64,000 bases of DNA from Streptococcus rubneri (lineage in GTDB: Bacteria > Bacillota > Bacilli > Lactobacillales > Streptococcaceae), in NCBI RefSeq assembly GCF_004785935.1, contig NZ_SRRP01000001.1, positions 806,001 to 870,000 of the forward strand, in the 5' to 3' direction. Positions 18,378 through 27,690 of this stretch are shown piece by piece (position 1 is the stretch's first letter; every line of letters begins with the position of its first letter). A program made the position numbers and the translations under genes. A model generated the notes under the pieces. It worked only from the letters and a program-made list of their open reading frames with translations. It was not told the DNA's origin and searched no databases.

Positions 18378-19448
18378 CTACTTGCGATACATCTTCACTT
18401 GTAGGTAGAGATCGTTATAGACGCCCAACCACTTCTTGCCAAGTTGTTCGTAGACTTCTAAATTCTTTAGCGTGTCATCACTTGGGTAGAAGGCCTGGTC
18501 TTCTTGGATCTCTTCTGGTAGCATCTTCTTAGCTTCTTTGTTCGGTGTGGAATAACCGACATAGAGCGCATTCTTATATGCATTTTCTGGACGAAGCATA
18601 AAGTTGATAAAGGCATATGCTGCTTCTTTATTCTTCACCGTCTTTGGAATGACAATATTATCAAACCAAAGGTTGCTGGCTTCTGATGGGACCACATAAC
18701 GAAGGTCTTCATTAGCGTCTAGCATTTGACTGGCTTCACCGGAGAAGGTTACCCCAATAGCCGCATTGTTCTGGATCATGTAGCCTTTCATTTCATCGGC
18801 TACAAGGGCCTTGATATTGGGCATCAAGGTATAGAGCTTATCAACAGACTCTTGTAATTGCTGAGGATCCTTGGAATTGAGACTATAGCCTAAGCTATTG
18901 AGTCCAATCCCCATAACCTCACGCGCCCCATCGTACATCATGATGTCATTCTTGTACTCTGGTCTCCATAGATCCGCCCAGTGCTCAGGAGCCTTATCAA
19001 CCATCTTGCTATTGTAGATGATGCCAAGAGTCCCCCAGAAATAAGGAACTGAATACTGATTGTCCGGATCAAAATCCAAGTCCAAGAAACGTGGGTCGAT
19101 ATTGTCTAAGCCTTTCAGTTTGGACTTATCCAACTTTTCAAGCAGGTTTTCGTCCATCATCTTAGCGATCATGTATTCACTTGGGATAGCAATATCGTAT
19201 GCCGTTCCCCCTTGCTTGATCTTAGTATACATGGCTTCATTAGAATCAAAGGTATTGTATTGGACTTGAACACCTGTTTCTTTGGTAAATTCCTTGAGCA
19301 ATTCTGGATCAATATAGTCTCCCCAGTTGTAGATGACCAGCTTGTCACTGTCTTTTGGATTGGTCTTGGCTTCAAGACGGGCACTTAGCCCCGCTAACAC
19401 GAGGATTACAACGACAATCCCTAGCAAGAATGAATAGAGTTTTTTCAT
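18378..19448 (-). CDS. potD: Spermidine/putrescine-binding protein PotD
   Basis: This 356-aa extracellular polyamine-binding protein delivers substrate to PotBC. Residues 1-27 are an uncleaved-looking signal or anchor helix without a lipobox cysteine. The mature part starts LVIYNWGDYIDPELL, the family hallmark. Other conserved segments include FDSNEAMYTKIKQGG, YDIAIPSEYM, SVPYFWGTLGI and ASNLWFDNIVIPKTVKN. It overlaps potC by 4 nt (ATGA). Lack of a lipidation cysteine is normal for streptococcal PotD and implies tethering by the N-terminal helix. Confidence 0.96.
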   Translation of the reverse strand: MKKLYSFLLGIVVVILVLAGLSARLEAKTNPKDSDKLVIYNWGDYIDPELLKEFTKETGVQVQYNTFDSNEAMYTKIKQGGTAYDIAIPSEYMIAKMMDENLLEKLDKSKLKGLDNIDPRFLDLDFDPDNQYSVPYFWGTLGIIYNSKMVDKAPEHWADLWRPEYKNDIMMYDGAREVMGIGLNSLGYSLNSKDPQQLQESVDKLYTLMPNIKALVADEMKGYMIQNNAAIGVTFSGEASQMLDANEDLRYVVPSEASNLWFDNIVIPKTVKNKEAAYAFINFMLRPENAYKNALYVGYSTPNKEAKKMLPEEIQEDQAFYPSDDTLKNLEVYEQLGKKWLGVYNDLYLQVKMYRK

Positions 19449-20218
19449 ACTGTCTCCTCCTTCTCTCTAGTGATGAAGTAATAGCCGACCACCAGTAAGA
19501 TACTGAAGAGGAAGACCAGGGCAGAAAGGGCATTGATATTTAATGAAATCCCTTGGCGAGCACGTGAGTAAATCTCAACAGACAAGGTCGTAAAACCATT
19601 TCCTGTGACAAAGAAGGTCACCGCAAAGTCATCCAAGGAATAGGTAAAGGCCATGAAATAACCAGCGATAATGGCAGGTGTCAAATAAGGAAGCATGATT
19701 TCCTTCAACATCTGCACCTGATTAGCTCCTAGATCATAGGCTGCATTGACCATATCACGGTTCATTTCTTTCAAGCGTGGCAAGACCATCAAGACTACGA
19801 TTGGAATCGAGAAGGCCACGTGACTCATCAAGACAGAGGCAAAGCCAAGCTGGAACTTAATCGTCGTAAAGAGGATCAGGAAGCTAGCCCCAATCATAAC
19901 GTCAGGTGCCACCATGAGGATGTTATTGACGGACAAAAACGGTCCTTCAAACTTCTTCTTAGATTGGTAGATATAGATCGCCCCAAAGGTCCCAATAATG
20001 GTCGCAATCAAGGCTGACAAGAAGGCCAAAAGGAAGGTCTGTGAGAGGATCAACATGAGACGCGTATCCTCAAAGAGACTTTGGAAATGCTCCAAGGTAA
20101 AGCCTGTAAAAGCATTCATATCCCCGCCAGCATTAAAGGCATAGGCAATCAAGTAGAAGATTGGTAGATAAAGGAGCAGGAAAATCAATCCTAAATAGAT
20201 ACGTGAAATCTTTTTCAT
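19445..20218 (-). CDS. potC: Polyamine ABC transporter permease PotC
   Basis: This 257-aa inner-membrane permease has six helices and the EAA loop DLGANQVQMLKEIMLPYLTPAI (about 165-186), where the ATPase docks. With PotB it forms the channel for spermidine and putrescine import. It overlaps potB and potD by 4 nt each, so translation is coupled through the operon. Confidence 0.95.
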   Translation of the reverse strand: MKKISRIYLGLIFLLLYLPIFYLIAYAFNAGGDMNAFTGFTLEHFQSLFEDTRLMLILSQTFLLAFLSALIATIIGTFGAIYIYQSKKKFEGPFLSVNNILMVAPDVMIGASFLILFTTIKFQLGFASVLMSHVAFSIPIVVLMVLPRLKEMNRDMVNAAYDLGANQVQMLKEIMLPYLTPAIIAGYFMAFTYSLDDFAVTFFVTGNGFTTLSVEIYSRARQGISLNINALSALVFLFSILLVVGYYFITREKEETV

Positions 20219-21021
20219 CGTTCACTCCTTTCTCTCGTTCCCCACATGACTAAGAGCATAGCAAGGATCAAGACCACTCCAATGGTCGAACCCATTCCCC
20301 AGTTTTGCGTTGTGAGGAAATGTTGCTCGATGGCAGTCCCCAGCGTAATCACTCGGTTTCCTCCGATCAAACGCGTCAACATGAAGAGACTCAAACTTGG
20401 AATAAAGACCGATTGGACACCAGAACGAACCCCATTCATAGACAGCGGGAAGACAACCCGACGGAAGGTATCCCACTTATTAGCTCCTAGATCATAGCTA
20501 GCATTGATGAGATTTGGATCCAAATCATCTAAGACATTGAAGATAGGAAGGATCATAAAGGGCAACTCAATGTAACTAGCGACAAAAATGAAAGAAAAGT
20601 CCGTAAAGAGGATCTGTTGAGGACCAATCCCAATAAAGCTCAAGAATTGGTTAATAGATCCCCCTTGACCAAAGATCCCGATAAAGGCATAAGCCTTGAG
20701 CAGGAGGTTGACCCAGGTCGGAAGGACGATCAGCATGAGCCAGAGTTGACGATGCTTGAGTTGGGTCAAAAAATAAGCTGTCGGGTAAGAAATCAAAAGC
20801 GTTACAAAGGTAACGATCCCAGCGTAGAGAATGGAGTTAAAACTCATCTTCAAATAAGTCCAATTCTGCGCTGTAAAAAAGGTTTGATAATTCTCTAAGG
20901 AACCCTGCCCCTGGACATTGACAAAGGATTGCCAAATGATCAAGGCTACAGGAGCCAAGACAAAGAGGAGAATCCAGAGAAAGTAGGGGACCACAAAGAG
21001 GTTAGAGGTTGTTTTCTTCAT
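20215..21021 (-). CDS. potB: Polyamine ABC transporter permease PotB
   Basis: This 268-aa permease is the partner of PotC. It has six membrane helices and the EAA loop [22 protein letters not shown] set the start at the ATG at 21021 (MKKTTSNLF): AGGAGG lies 7 nt upstream, whereas the in-frame codon at 21042 has no ribosome site. The start lies inside the 3' end of potA, overlapping it by 20 nt. Confidence 0.95.
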   Translation of the reverse strand: MKKTTSNLFVVPYFLWILLFVLAPVALIIWQSFVNVQGQGSLENYQTFFTAQNWTYLKMSFNSILYAGIVTFVTLLISYPTAYFLTQLKHRQLWLMLIVLPTWVNLLLKAYAFIGIFGQGGSINQFLSFIGIGPQQILFTDFSFIFVASYIELPFMILPIFNVLDDLDPNLINASYDLGANKWDTFRRVVFPLSMNGVRSGVQSVFIPSLSLFMLTRLIGGNRVITLGTAIEQHFLTTQNWGMGSTIGVVLILAMLLVMWGTRERSER

Positions 21022-22159
21022 CTCTTTCCTCCTCGATGGCATTGATCAATCCAGCTTCTTGCTCTTCCACTTCTACGTATTCTTCGATCCGAGCATCAAA
21101 CTCTTCTTCCGTTTCATTGAGACGCATGACGTGGATGTCTTCAGGCTCAAAGTCCAGACCGATTTCCTCACCCACGATAGCCTTACGCGTCGAGTGAATC
21201 ATCCACTCATTGCCTAATTCATCATAAGCAATGATTTCATAGTGAACGCCACGGAAAAGTTGCGTATCCACCTTCACCTGCAGCTTGCCTTCTTCAGGCA
21301 GTGTAATCTGCAAGTCTTCGGGACGAATCACGACTTCGACCGGTTCGTTTGGCCTCATCCCTCCATCGACCGACTCAAAGCGTTTGCCGTTGAATTCTAC
21401 TAGGTAGTCTTCGATCATGATCCCTGGAAGGATGTTGGACTCACCGATAAAGGTCGCAACAAAATGGTTGATGGGCTCATCGTAGATATCAACTGGTGTC
21501 CCTGACTGGACAATTTCTCCTTCGTTCATGACGAAGATCCAGTCACTCATCGCTAGCGCTTCTTCCTGGTCATGGGTTACAAAAACAAAGGTAATGCCCA
21601 GGCGTTGTTGCAATTCACGGAGCTCATACTGCATGTCTGTCCGCAACTTCAAATCGAGAGCAGACAAGGGCTCATCCAAAAGGACCACTCGCGGTTCATT
21701 GATAATCGCCCGTGCAATGGCTACCCGCTGGCGTTGTCCACCAGAAAGTTTCTGGATGGAACGTTTCTCAAAGCCTCCCAATTGCACCATCTTAAGGACT
21801 TCTGTCACTCGTCTCTCGATTTCAGCCTTGTCTACCTTCTTCAAACGAAGGGGGAAGGCAACATTCTCATACACATTCATGTGTGGGAAAAGGGCATAGG
21901 ATTGGAAGACGGTATGGACGTCCCGTTTGTTAGTCGGCACATCATTGATCCGAACACCATCCAAGAGGACATCCCCTGTTGAAGCGTCTAACAAACCGGC
22001 AATGATATTCAGAATCGTTGATTTACCAGATCCTGAAGCACCGAGGAGGGTATAAAATTTCCCTTCTTCCAACTCAAAGTTGATATCTTTGAGAACCACT
22101 GTATCGCTGTCTTCAAATACTTTTGAGACATTTCTAAACTCAATAATTGGTTTTTTCAA
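21002..22159 (-). CDS. potA: Polyamine ABC transporter ATPase PotA
   Basis: This 385-aa ATPase energises PotBC. It has Walker [10 protein letters not shown] (40-48), signature LSGGQRQ (around 141), Walker B VVLLDEP, and a C-terminal TOBE-like regulatory domain with [12 protein letters not shown]. It ends in a glutamate-rich tail ([20 protein letters not shown]). The start is TTG at 22157-22159, and the only nearby ATG in another frame belongs to a short upstream ORF whose stop lies 1 nt before it. A weak start behind a structured leader suggests control at the level of translation. Confidence 0.95.
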   Translation of the reverse strand: MKKPIIEFRNVSKVFEDSDTVVLKDINFELEEGKFYTLLGASGSGKSTILNIIAGLLDASTGDVLLDGVRINDVPTNKRDVHTVFQSYALFPHMNVYENVAFPLRLKKVDKAEIERRVTEVLKMVQLGGFEKRSIQKLSGGQRQRVAIARAIINEPRVVLLDEPLSALDLKLRTDMQYELRELQQRLGITFVFVTHDQEEALAMSDWIFVMNEGEIVQSGTPVDIYDEPINHFVATFIGESNILPGIMIEDYLVEFNGKRFESVDGGMRPNEPVEVVIRPEDLQITLPEEGKLQVKVDTQLFRGVHYEIIAYDELGNEWMIHSTRKAIVGEEIGLDFEPEDIHVMRLNETEEEFDARIEEYVEVEEQEAGLINAIEEERDEENNL

Positions 22160-22160
22160 T

Positions 22161-22184
22161 TCACATAAATTCCTTCTTTTTCAT
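22161..22184 (-). CDS. 7-codon upstream ORF of potA (MKKKEFM)
   Basis: The short frame ATG AAA AAG AAG GAA TTT ATG TGA has a good ribosome site (AGAAGGA, 6 nt before the ATG). Its TGA lies 1 nt before the potA TTG. Ribosomes ending here would be placed on the potA start, so this looks like a coupling or sensing leader peptide. It is too short for codon statistics; the evidence is the ribosome site and stop-start geometry only. Confidence 0.45.
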   Translation of the reverse strand: MKKKEFM

Positions 22185-22189
22185 GCGTT

Positions 22190-22365
22190 TCCTTCTGAGA
22201 CCAACCAACTAGTCTCATAGGCTGACGAGCGGACCCGTCAGACCACCAACACCTCTCGGGGACTTATAAGACTGCCCCACCTATTTTCGGTATCGATAGG
22301 CACTCACCCCCCTTCTAAAGTAGGAAAGGTCTACCCTAGAGTAGCCCTTATTCCATCTCGAACCC
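22190..22365 (-). ncRNA. Structured intercistronic leader between murB and potA
   Basis: This is about 175 nt of GC-rich sequence with no long ORF, and it is transcribed with murB-potABCD. Read 5' to 3' on the minus strand, at least five stems are visible. They are GG-CUACU/GGUAG-CC; CCUUUC/GAAGGG; GCCUAU/AUAGGU; CUGACG/CGUCAG (22222-22241, perfect 6 bp plus GG/CC with a bulge); and UGAGAC/GUCUCA (22196-22217, perfect 6 bp). A GGGG/CCCC pairing is also possible. The last stem ends just before the ribosome site of the 7-codon ORF. I do not recognise a known riboswitch class. A polyamine- or translation-responsive leader is inferred from position. Confidence 0.55.
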
Positions 22366-23268
22366 TTAATCTTTCCCAATAATACGGACTTCGCGCTCCA
22401 AGGTCACACCAGCTGATTTTTCAACTGTCGCGATGACATGAGCGATTAAGTCTTCATAATCTTTGGCAGTACCATGATCGACATTGATCATAAAGCCAGC
22501 ATGCTTTTCAGAAACCTCTACACCACCAATCCGGTGTCCCTTCAGTCCTGCTTCACTAATCAATTGACCAGCAAAGTGACCAACTGGCCGTTTAAAGACC
22601 GAACCACAAGACGGGTATTCGAGAGGTTGTTTCAGTTCTCGCAAATGTGTCAAGCGAGCCATTTCTTGATTGATCTGATCATAATTACCTGGAGCTAAGG
22701 CAAACTTAGCAGCAATCACCACATCTCCTGTCTCTTGGATCTTGGAATGACGATAGCCAAAGGCTAATTCTTCTGCTGTTAAGGTTTTAATATCTCCTTC
22801 TGACGTCAAGACCTTACACGATTGGAGAATGTGGGCAATCTCACCACCATAGGCACCAGCGTTCATATAAACAGCTCCACCAATGCTACCTGGAATCCCA
22901 CAAGCAAATTCAAAGCCTGTTAAGCTATGATAGCGCGCCACATGGGTCACATCGATCAGCTTAGCTCCTGCCTCTGCTTCAATGACGTAACCATTAACCT
23001 TGATATCACGGAAATGGTCAAACATGATAACAAAGCCGTCAATTCCACCATCACGGACGATGATGTTAGACGAATTCCCCAAAACCATCCATGGAATCTC
23101 ATGAGCATTGGCAAAAGTGACAATTCGTTTTAATTCATATTGATTGCGAGGGAAAGCTAAATATTCTGCGGCCCCTCCCACCTTGGTATAGGTATATTGC
23201 TTGAGTGGCTCATTGAACAAAACCTCAATGCCATCTAAGTCTTCTTTTAATAATTCTAGGATTTCCAT
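22366..23268 (-). CDS. murB: UDP-N-acetylenolpyruvoylglucosamine reductase MurB
   Basis: This 300-aa FAD enzyme reduces UDP-GlcNAc-enolpyruvate to UDP-MurNAc in cytoplasmic peptidoglycan precursor synthesis. The FAD-binding segment [12 protein letters not shown] (about 62-73), [20 protein letters not shown] (124-143) and the proton-donor region [11 protein letters not shown] (218-228, active serine) are intact. It is the first gene of murB-potABCD, a common streptococcal arrangement. A TGATATAAT extended -10 lies on the minus strand with its TATAAT at 23300-23305. Confidence 0.97.
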   Translation of the reverse strand: MEILELLKEDLDGIEVLFNEPLKQYTYTKVGGAAEYLAFPRNQYELKRIVTFANAHEIPWMVLGNSSNIIVRDGGIDGFVIMFDHFRDIKVNGYVIEAEAGAKLIDVTHVARYHSLTGFEFACGIPGSIGGAVYMNAGAYGGEIAHILQSCKVLTSEGDIKTLTAEELAFGYRHSKIQETGDVVIAAKFALAPGNYDQINQEMARLTHLRELKQPLEYPSCGSVFKRPVGHFAGQLISEAGLKGHRIGGVEVSEKHAGFMINVDHGTAKDYEDLIAHVIATVEKSAGVTLEREVRIIGKD

Positions 23269-23299
23269 CTCGCTACTCTTTCTTTACATTATCTCATCC

Positions 23300-23308
23300 A
23301 TTATATCA
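23300..23308 (-). promoter_or_regulatory. Extended -10 promoter of murB-potABCD
   Basis: The minus strand reads TGATATAAT about 32 nt before the murB ATG. Confidence 0.6.
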
Positions 23309-23343
23309 AAAAGCGACCTATTTTTCGACTAGGAAGTCAAAAA

Positions 23344-23368
23344 CGGAACCAGCTTTTAACTGATTCCG
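23344..23368 (-). terminator. Terminator after the 307-aa membrane protein gene
   Basis: The hairpin CGGAA-CAG/CTG-TTCCG, with one mismatch and a short loop, is followed on the minus strand by TTTTTG. Confidence 0.7.
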
Positions 23369-23406
23369 AATATTATCTATTAAATTGTGTTTTCAAGAGG
23401 GAAGTC

Positions 23407-24330
23407 TTAGGCAATCTTACGAACGAGTCCTCTAGTCTTTTGTACTGACATCGCTGAACTAATAGCAACCCCAGCCCCAATACCTGTGAAACCTAGCAAC
23501 ATGAAGAAATTAAAGAAATAATTTTCCGGAACATCACCAGCTAAGGCAGCTTCATTAATGAGAGCAAAGGCATCCGTAAAATCATAGCCCAACTGCTTCA
23601 CAATTTCGAAAGCATAGTCGAATTGGTGAACAAGAACGATGGCAAGAAGCATAAAGACTACCGAAATCAAAGCCCCCTTCTTGGTGAACTTTCTCCCTAG
23701 CAATTCATACCCCTTAACAATGCAGACTCCAAGGACAAAACCAGAAATATAAGACACATAGCCTAAACGCGCAATCACTAAAGCAACTGCTCCACCGAGA
23801 ATAGCCCCCAAAAAGGCTCCTACGATTCCCATGACGACATTTTCTTTCTGACTCTTATAAGAATCTGCTTCAAGTTTTTGTTGAGCTGCTACTTGTTGGA
23901 AACTATCCTCATTCATGATAAAGAGTGAATCATCAATCTGGTAAAGACCGACTTCTCCAGCTTGACCTGTGAACCCACAAATATTATGGAAATCTTTTGT
24001 TTGAAGCAATTGAGCAATATCAGTCACAGCCTGTTGAATATTTTCACTCATTTTTTTCTTGGTCATACCAGTTTTAACCAAGTACGTCGTTGTATATTGG
24101 TTTCGTTCGATACTTTTAAGAACAGAAGAATCAGAAACCAATTGTTGCAATTCACTTGCACCATAGTCTTCATCATCACGGCTAACAGAAATCGTAATAC
24201 GAAAAACATTTTTATCCGTTTCCTGGATCAAGAAAAAGTAGCCGGAATTTTCTCCAAAAATAACTGAAGTTTCTGGGTCAAATTGCAAACCAAGTTCTGT
24301 AGCCAGTTGGTGACGTTCAAAATCTTTCAT
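23407..24330 (-). CDS. Unknown membrane protein with glycine-zipper helix
   Basis: The function of this 307-aa protein is not recognised. Residues 1-165 are soluble and mixed alpha/beta, without a signal peptide. Four hydrophobic helices follow: about 168-190 (GIVGAFLGAILGGAVALV, glycine every four residues), 194-208, 219-240 and 272-292. The tail is basic. The soluble part begins KDFERHQLATELGLQF and has no catalytic motif I can name. It stands alone between terminators, downstream of hom-thrB and upstream of murB, so the neighbours give no firm clue. Confidence 0.8.
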   Translation of the reverse strand: MKDFERHQLATELGLQFDPETSVIFGENSGYFFLIQETDKNVFRITISVSRDDEDYGASELQQLVSDSSVLKSIERNQYTTTYLVKTGMTKKKMSENIQQAVTDIAQLLQTKDFHNICGFTGQAGEVGLYQIDDSLFIMNEDSFQQVAAQQKLEADSYKSQKENVVMGIVGAFLGAILGGAVALVIARLGYVSYISGFVLGVCIVKGYELLGRKFTKKGALISVVFMLLAIVLVHQFDYAFEIVKQLGYDFTDAFALINEAALAGDVPENYFFNFFMLLGFTGIGAGVAISSAMSVQKTRGLVRKIA

Positions 24331-24440
24331 TGTATACTCCCTCTTTTGTCTATCAATGGACCAAAAACATTATTTTTATCCTAAAATAATTTGACAGACC
24401 AATAATTTTTAACACCATTATTTTATCATAGAATCCAAAA

Positions 24441-24469
24441 ATTAGATAGACCCTAAAGGCCTATCTAAT
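24441..24469. terminator. Bidirectional-looking terminator after thrB
   Basis: A 9-bp stem ATTAGATAG/CTATCTAAT with inner CCT/AGG pairs has T-runs on both sides. On the minus strand it ends hom-thrB, 30 nt past the thrB stop. Confidence 0.8.
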
Positions 24470-24498
24470 CATTTTTTTTGATCTAAAATACGCTTGGC

Positions 24499-25365
24499 TT
24501 AGTCCTTAACCGAAACACCTCTCGTATCTACGCTTAAGACAAAGACTTGACCATTTAAGCCCTTAGACTCCAAGTCTTTAGCAAATGCTTCTGCATGATC
24601 AACTGGGAGCAAGGTCATAATAGTTGGACCTGCACCGGAGAGATAAGTTGCATAGGCCTCATGTTGATGCGCTACTTCCTTTACCTCAGGAAACTCCGCA
24701 ACTAATTGTTGACGGTAGCGTTCATGGAAGCGGTCAGACTCAATGGCTTGACCAGCTGTCCTCAAATCTCCCTTGGCAAGAGCCGCAATAGCCACATTCG
24801 CAATCGCACTGGCAGCAACTGCTTCTTTGTAGGTCCACTCTTTTGGAAGGACATTCCGGCTATCACTGGTCTTTAGTTCGTAATTCGGAACAAAGGCAAC
24901 CAGAGCACATTCAGGAAATGGAAGAACCAAATGATTGGTTTGCTGATCCACATAACTAGCAACCACAAGATTCCCAAAAATGGCTGGAGCTACGTTGTCG
25001 GGATGCCCTTCAATTTTAGTGGCGATCTCCAGTTTATCGTGGTCTGAAAGGGATAAGTTGCCCAACTGGTTGGCTAGCTCAATACCGGCTACAATGACAG
25101 AGCTAGATGATCCTAAGCCACGTGCTAGAGGGACCTCACTGATCATTTTAAGATGATGGGGAGGGAGATCTGGTGCTAGTTGAAGCGCCGTTTTAAGTAA
25201 GAGATTCTCCTCATTCGTAGGAATTTCTTCTCCAAGGTCATGGTCGATTAGCCAACTCGCTCGAGGCTCCAATACCTCAATGATCAAATACTTAGAAACA
25301 GCGATTCCAACAGAATCAAATCCTGGACCGACATTGGCACTGGTCGCTGGTACTGTAATTCTCAT
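24499..25365 (-). CDS. thrB: Homoserine kinase ThrB
   Basis: This 288-aa GHMP-family kinase phosphorylates homoserine for threonine synthesis. It has the N-terminal [16 protein letters not shown], the ATP loop [16 protein letters not shown] (about 79-94) and the C-terminal [13 protein letters not shown]. It starts 1 nt after the hom stop codon and would be co-translated. threonine synthase is not in the window. Confidence 0.96.
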   Translation of the reverse strand: MRITVPATSANVGPGFDSVGIAVSKYLIIEVLEPRASWLIDHDLGEEIPTNEENLLLKTALQLAPDLPPHHLKMISEVPLARGLGSSSSVIVAGIELANQLGNLSLSDHDKLEIATKIEGHPDNVAPAIFGNLVVASYVDQQTNHLVLPFPECALVAFVPNYELKTSDSRNVLPKEWTYKEAVAASAIANVAIAALAKGDLRTAGQAIESDRFHERYRQQLVAEFPEVKEVAHQHEAYATYLSGAGPTIMTLLPVDHAEAFAKDLESKGLNGQVFVLSVDTRGVSVKD

Positions 25366-25366
25366 C

Positions 25367-26653
25367 TTATTCTCCCAATACTTTAAAGGTATTCAACAAG
25401 GTAAAGTCTGCTTCTTCATCAATTTTTTCAATGATGTGTTGCAGTTGCGTTTGATTCAATTGGTGAGTAATAATGACAACTCTTGCCACAGAATCTTTGG
25501 CACCTTCTTGGAGGACTTGCTTAAAGGAAACATCTTCTTGATTGAAAATTTGTGCCAACTTCAGCAATTGTCCCTTCATGTCTGGTGTTTGAATCGAGAA
25601 GTAGTAATCACTCTTCACATCTTCTGGTTTAGCCAATTGAACAGGACGGCTGTATTCGTTAAAGGATTTACCAATCGTCCCCTCATTGAGGCGACGAACA
25701 ATCCGGATAATATCTGCTACTACGCTAGTGGCTGTAGGTTTTTGACCAGCACCAGGTCCATAGTACATGGACTCTCCAATCCCAATAGACTCCACATAGA
25801 CAGCATTCATGACACCATTAACTCCAGCTAGTGGATGAGCTTTTGGCAAGAAAGTTGGAGTTACTTCTACTACAAGGCCGGAAGGAGTCTCTTCAATAGA
25901 ACCGACCAATTTAATCACATAGCCCAAACTTTGAGCCACAGCAACATCTTGAGGAGTAATCTTACGAATGCCCTTATGACCGACTTGGTCAAATTGTACA
26001 TCCATTCCGAAGGCAAACTGGCTGAGAATAACCATCTTGTATGCCGCATCAATTCCATCTACATCATTAGTCGGATCACTTTCCGCATAGCCTAACTCTT
26101 GTGCCTTAGCTAAGGCATCCTCATAAGACCAACCTTCTTCGACCATCTTGGTCATCATGAAATTAGATGTTCCGTTCACCACACCGAGGACACGAGTGAC
26201 CTTATCTGCAGCAAGAGAGTTGACCAAGGTACGAAGGATTGGAATTCCCCCAGCTACTGCTGCTTCATAATAGAGGGCAACACCATGTTCTTTGGCTATT
26301 GCAATCAACTCAGCCCCATGAACGGCAAGCAAATCTTTATTAGCAGTTACGACATGTTTTCCAGCTTGAAGAGCACGTGTAATAAAAGTCTTAGCAGGTT
26401 CGATCCGCCCCATCAATTCAACCACGATGGCAATATCTGAATCTTCCAAGATCTCATCTACATTAGTCACAAAATCAAAATCATTGCCAGCTGCTAATAA
26501 GCGGTCTTTCTCCGCATCATCTTTGACAAGTACTTTAGCCACTTCAATCTCAGACTGAGCTGATTGAAGAATCTTCTCTTTATTTTCCTTCAACAAAAAC
26601 GGCACTCCACTCGCAACAGTTCCAAATCCTAATAAAGCAATTTTTACAGACAT
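25367..26653 (-). CDS. hom: Homoserine dehydrogenase Hom
   Basis: This 428-aa enzyme reduces aspartate semialdehyde to homoserine. It has an N-terminal Rossmann motif [19 protein letters not shown], the catalytic-domain segment [14 protein letters not shown], and a C-terminal ACT domain (about 345-425) for amino-acid feedback. I set the start at 26653 (MSVKIALLG) because AGGAGA lies 7 nt upstream; the in-frame 26674 codon has no ribosome site. It has an extended -10 promoter of its own. Confidence 0.96.
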   Translation of the reverse strand: MSVKIALLGFGTVASGVPFLLKENKEKILQSAQSEIEVAKVLVKDDAEKDRLLAAGNDFDFVTNVDEILEDSDIAIVVELMGRIEPAKTFITRALQAGKHVVTANKDLLAVHGAELIAIAKEHGVALYYEAAVAGGIPILRTLVNSLAADKVTRVLGVVNGTSNFMMTKMVEEGWSYEDALAKAQELGYAESDPTNDVDGIDAAYKMVILSQFAFGMDVQFDQVGHKGIRKITPQDVAVAQSLGYVIKLVGSIEETPSGLVVEVTPTFLPKAHPLAGVNGVMNAVYVESIGIGESMYYGPGAGQKPTATSVVADIIRIVRRLNEGTIGKSFNEYSRPVQLAKPEDVKSDYYFSIQTPDMKGQLLKLAQIFNQEDVSFKQVLQEGAKDSVARVVIITHQLNQTQLQHIIEKIDEEADFTLLNTFKVLGE

Positions 26654-26685
26654 TTTCGTCTCCTTGAATTTCAAAATATAGCTCC

Positions 26686-26694
26686 ATTATATCA
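26686..26694 (-). promoter_or_regulatory. Extended -10 promoter of hom-thrB
   Basis: The minus strand reads TGATATAAT, with the TATAAT at 26686-26691, about 33 nt before the hom ATG. Confidence 0.6.
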
Positions 26695-26812
26695 AAAAAA
26701 TGCAGTATCTGGCCACTTCTATGACTATTTAGGATAGAATCTTCTTTATTTTCAAAAAACAATAGGACTAGCTCATCTATCAATGACTTTTTATGGTTTT
26801 TCATTATAGAAA

Positions 26813-26842
26813 ATACGATAGGGATTTTTGTCCCTATCGTAT
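26813..26842 (-). terminator. Terminator after the lipoprotein pair
   Basis: A perfect 12-bp stem ATACGATAGGGA/TCCCTATCGTAT with a 6-nt loop is followed by TTTTC on the minus strand. It lies about 115 nt past the stop of the second lipoprotein. Confidence 0.8.
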
Positions 26843-26956
26843 CAAATAAGTTATTCACTATACTCAATCAGCAGTTTTTAACATTAATTCAGAAACTTTC
26901 TGTGAGAAGGAGGTCGTCTTTAATAGGTTCAAATGAGGTCGTTCCGAATATAGGCA

Positions 26957-27676
26957 TTATTCTTTCTTAAATTGAATAAAGTAATATTTGTTATTTTCCT
27001 CCCACTTGTCATACCCTGATATTTTTAAGGTTAAGATATCACCGTCAAGCGTGTATTCATAAATTGGTGAGGTACCAGCTGGATCTGGAATTAAAAAGAA
27101 ATTTGGTGTGAGCCACAATGCTCGTTCGAAACTAATAGTTCCTTTATTTGGATCTAAAACTCCCCCATTCATGGTTAAATCAACAGCTGTCATATCCTCG
27201 TTGTAGCCACCTGAGCTATTTGGTAACTTAGACAAATAGTCTTTGGTCATCTGGAGATGCTGAATGTATTCGTCAAACGAATCATAATTGTAACTTCCAC
27301 TAACTTCGTAATCTAATTTTAAGACTTCAGTATTGTCATAAGCAATATGGTATTGAACGTCGGTCCCATTAATCGTCAACTCAGCATTGATAAGGGAAGA
27401 CAACAAATTCACAAGTTTCAACCCCCCGTCCTCTTTGAAATTTTGATATATTGCAAACCTTTCAAGAGTTTCACGAATATTATGAACCTTCCATGTGCCA
27501 TCTAAAGAAACAGGAGTTGGAGAGGTTTCTTGTGTTGTTTTTTCTACTTTCGAAACAGAGGCAGAAGAACTTTCTTTTGTAGTCTTTTCTACATTTTTTT
27601 GTGCGCATCCAACAAGAAAGAAAAGCAGGAGGAAAGCTATACAGATGGAATATTTTTTAAAGAATGATTTAAACAT
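26957..27676 (-). CDS. Putative lipoprotein 2 of a paralogous pair
   Basis: This 239-aa protein has a signal peptide with lipobox LVGC (Cys24) and a Ser/Thr/Lys-rich linker (about 25-57). A beta-rich domain then begins SLDGTWKVHNIRETL and ends LTLKISGYDKW. The order GTW... GGVLDPNKGTISF... YEYTLDGDILTL matches that of the upstream gene, so the two look like duplicated genes. The fold resembles small lipocalin-like extracellular domains, but I cannot assign a ligand. It follows the first gene by 14 nt. Confidence 0.78.
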   Translation of the reverse strand: MFKSFFKKYSICIAFLLLFFLVGCAQKNVEKTTKESSSASVSKVEKTTQETSPTPVSLDGTWKVHNIRETLERFAIYQNFKEDGGLKLVNLLSSLINAELTINGTDVQYHIAYDNTEVLKLDYEVSGSYNYDSFDEYIQHLQMTKDYLSKLPNSSGGYNEDMTAVDLTMNGGVLDPNKGTISFERALWLTPNFFLIPDPAGTSPIYEYTLDGDILTLKISGYDKWEENNKYYFIQFKKE

Positions 27677-27690
27677 GTTACTTCTCCTTT

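Larger units (their letters stand above)
26654..26956. other. Intergenic region hom / lipoprotein 2
   Basis: This holds the hom promoter near its low end and the terminator of the lipoprotein pair in the middle (both listed separately). The rest (about 26700-26810 and 26850-26956) shows no convincing ORF, repeat or RNA fold. Confidence 0.6.

Noticed and set aside
25280-25831. 183-codon plus-strand ORF
   Set aside because: It is antisense across thrB and hom, both intact on the other strand.
26580-26867. 95-codon minus-strand ORF overlapping the start of hom
   Set aside because: It runs through the hom promoter and a terminator hairpin, has no ribosome site, and is in a different frame from hom.
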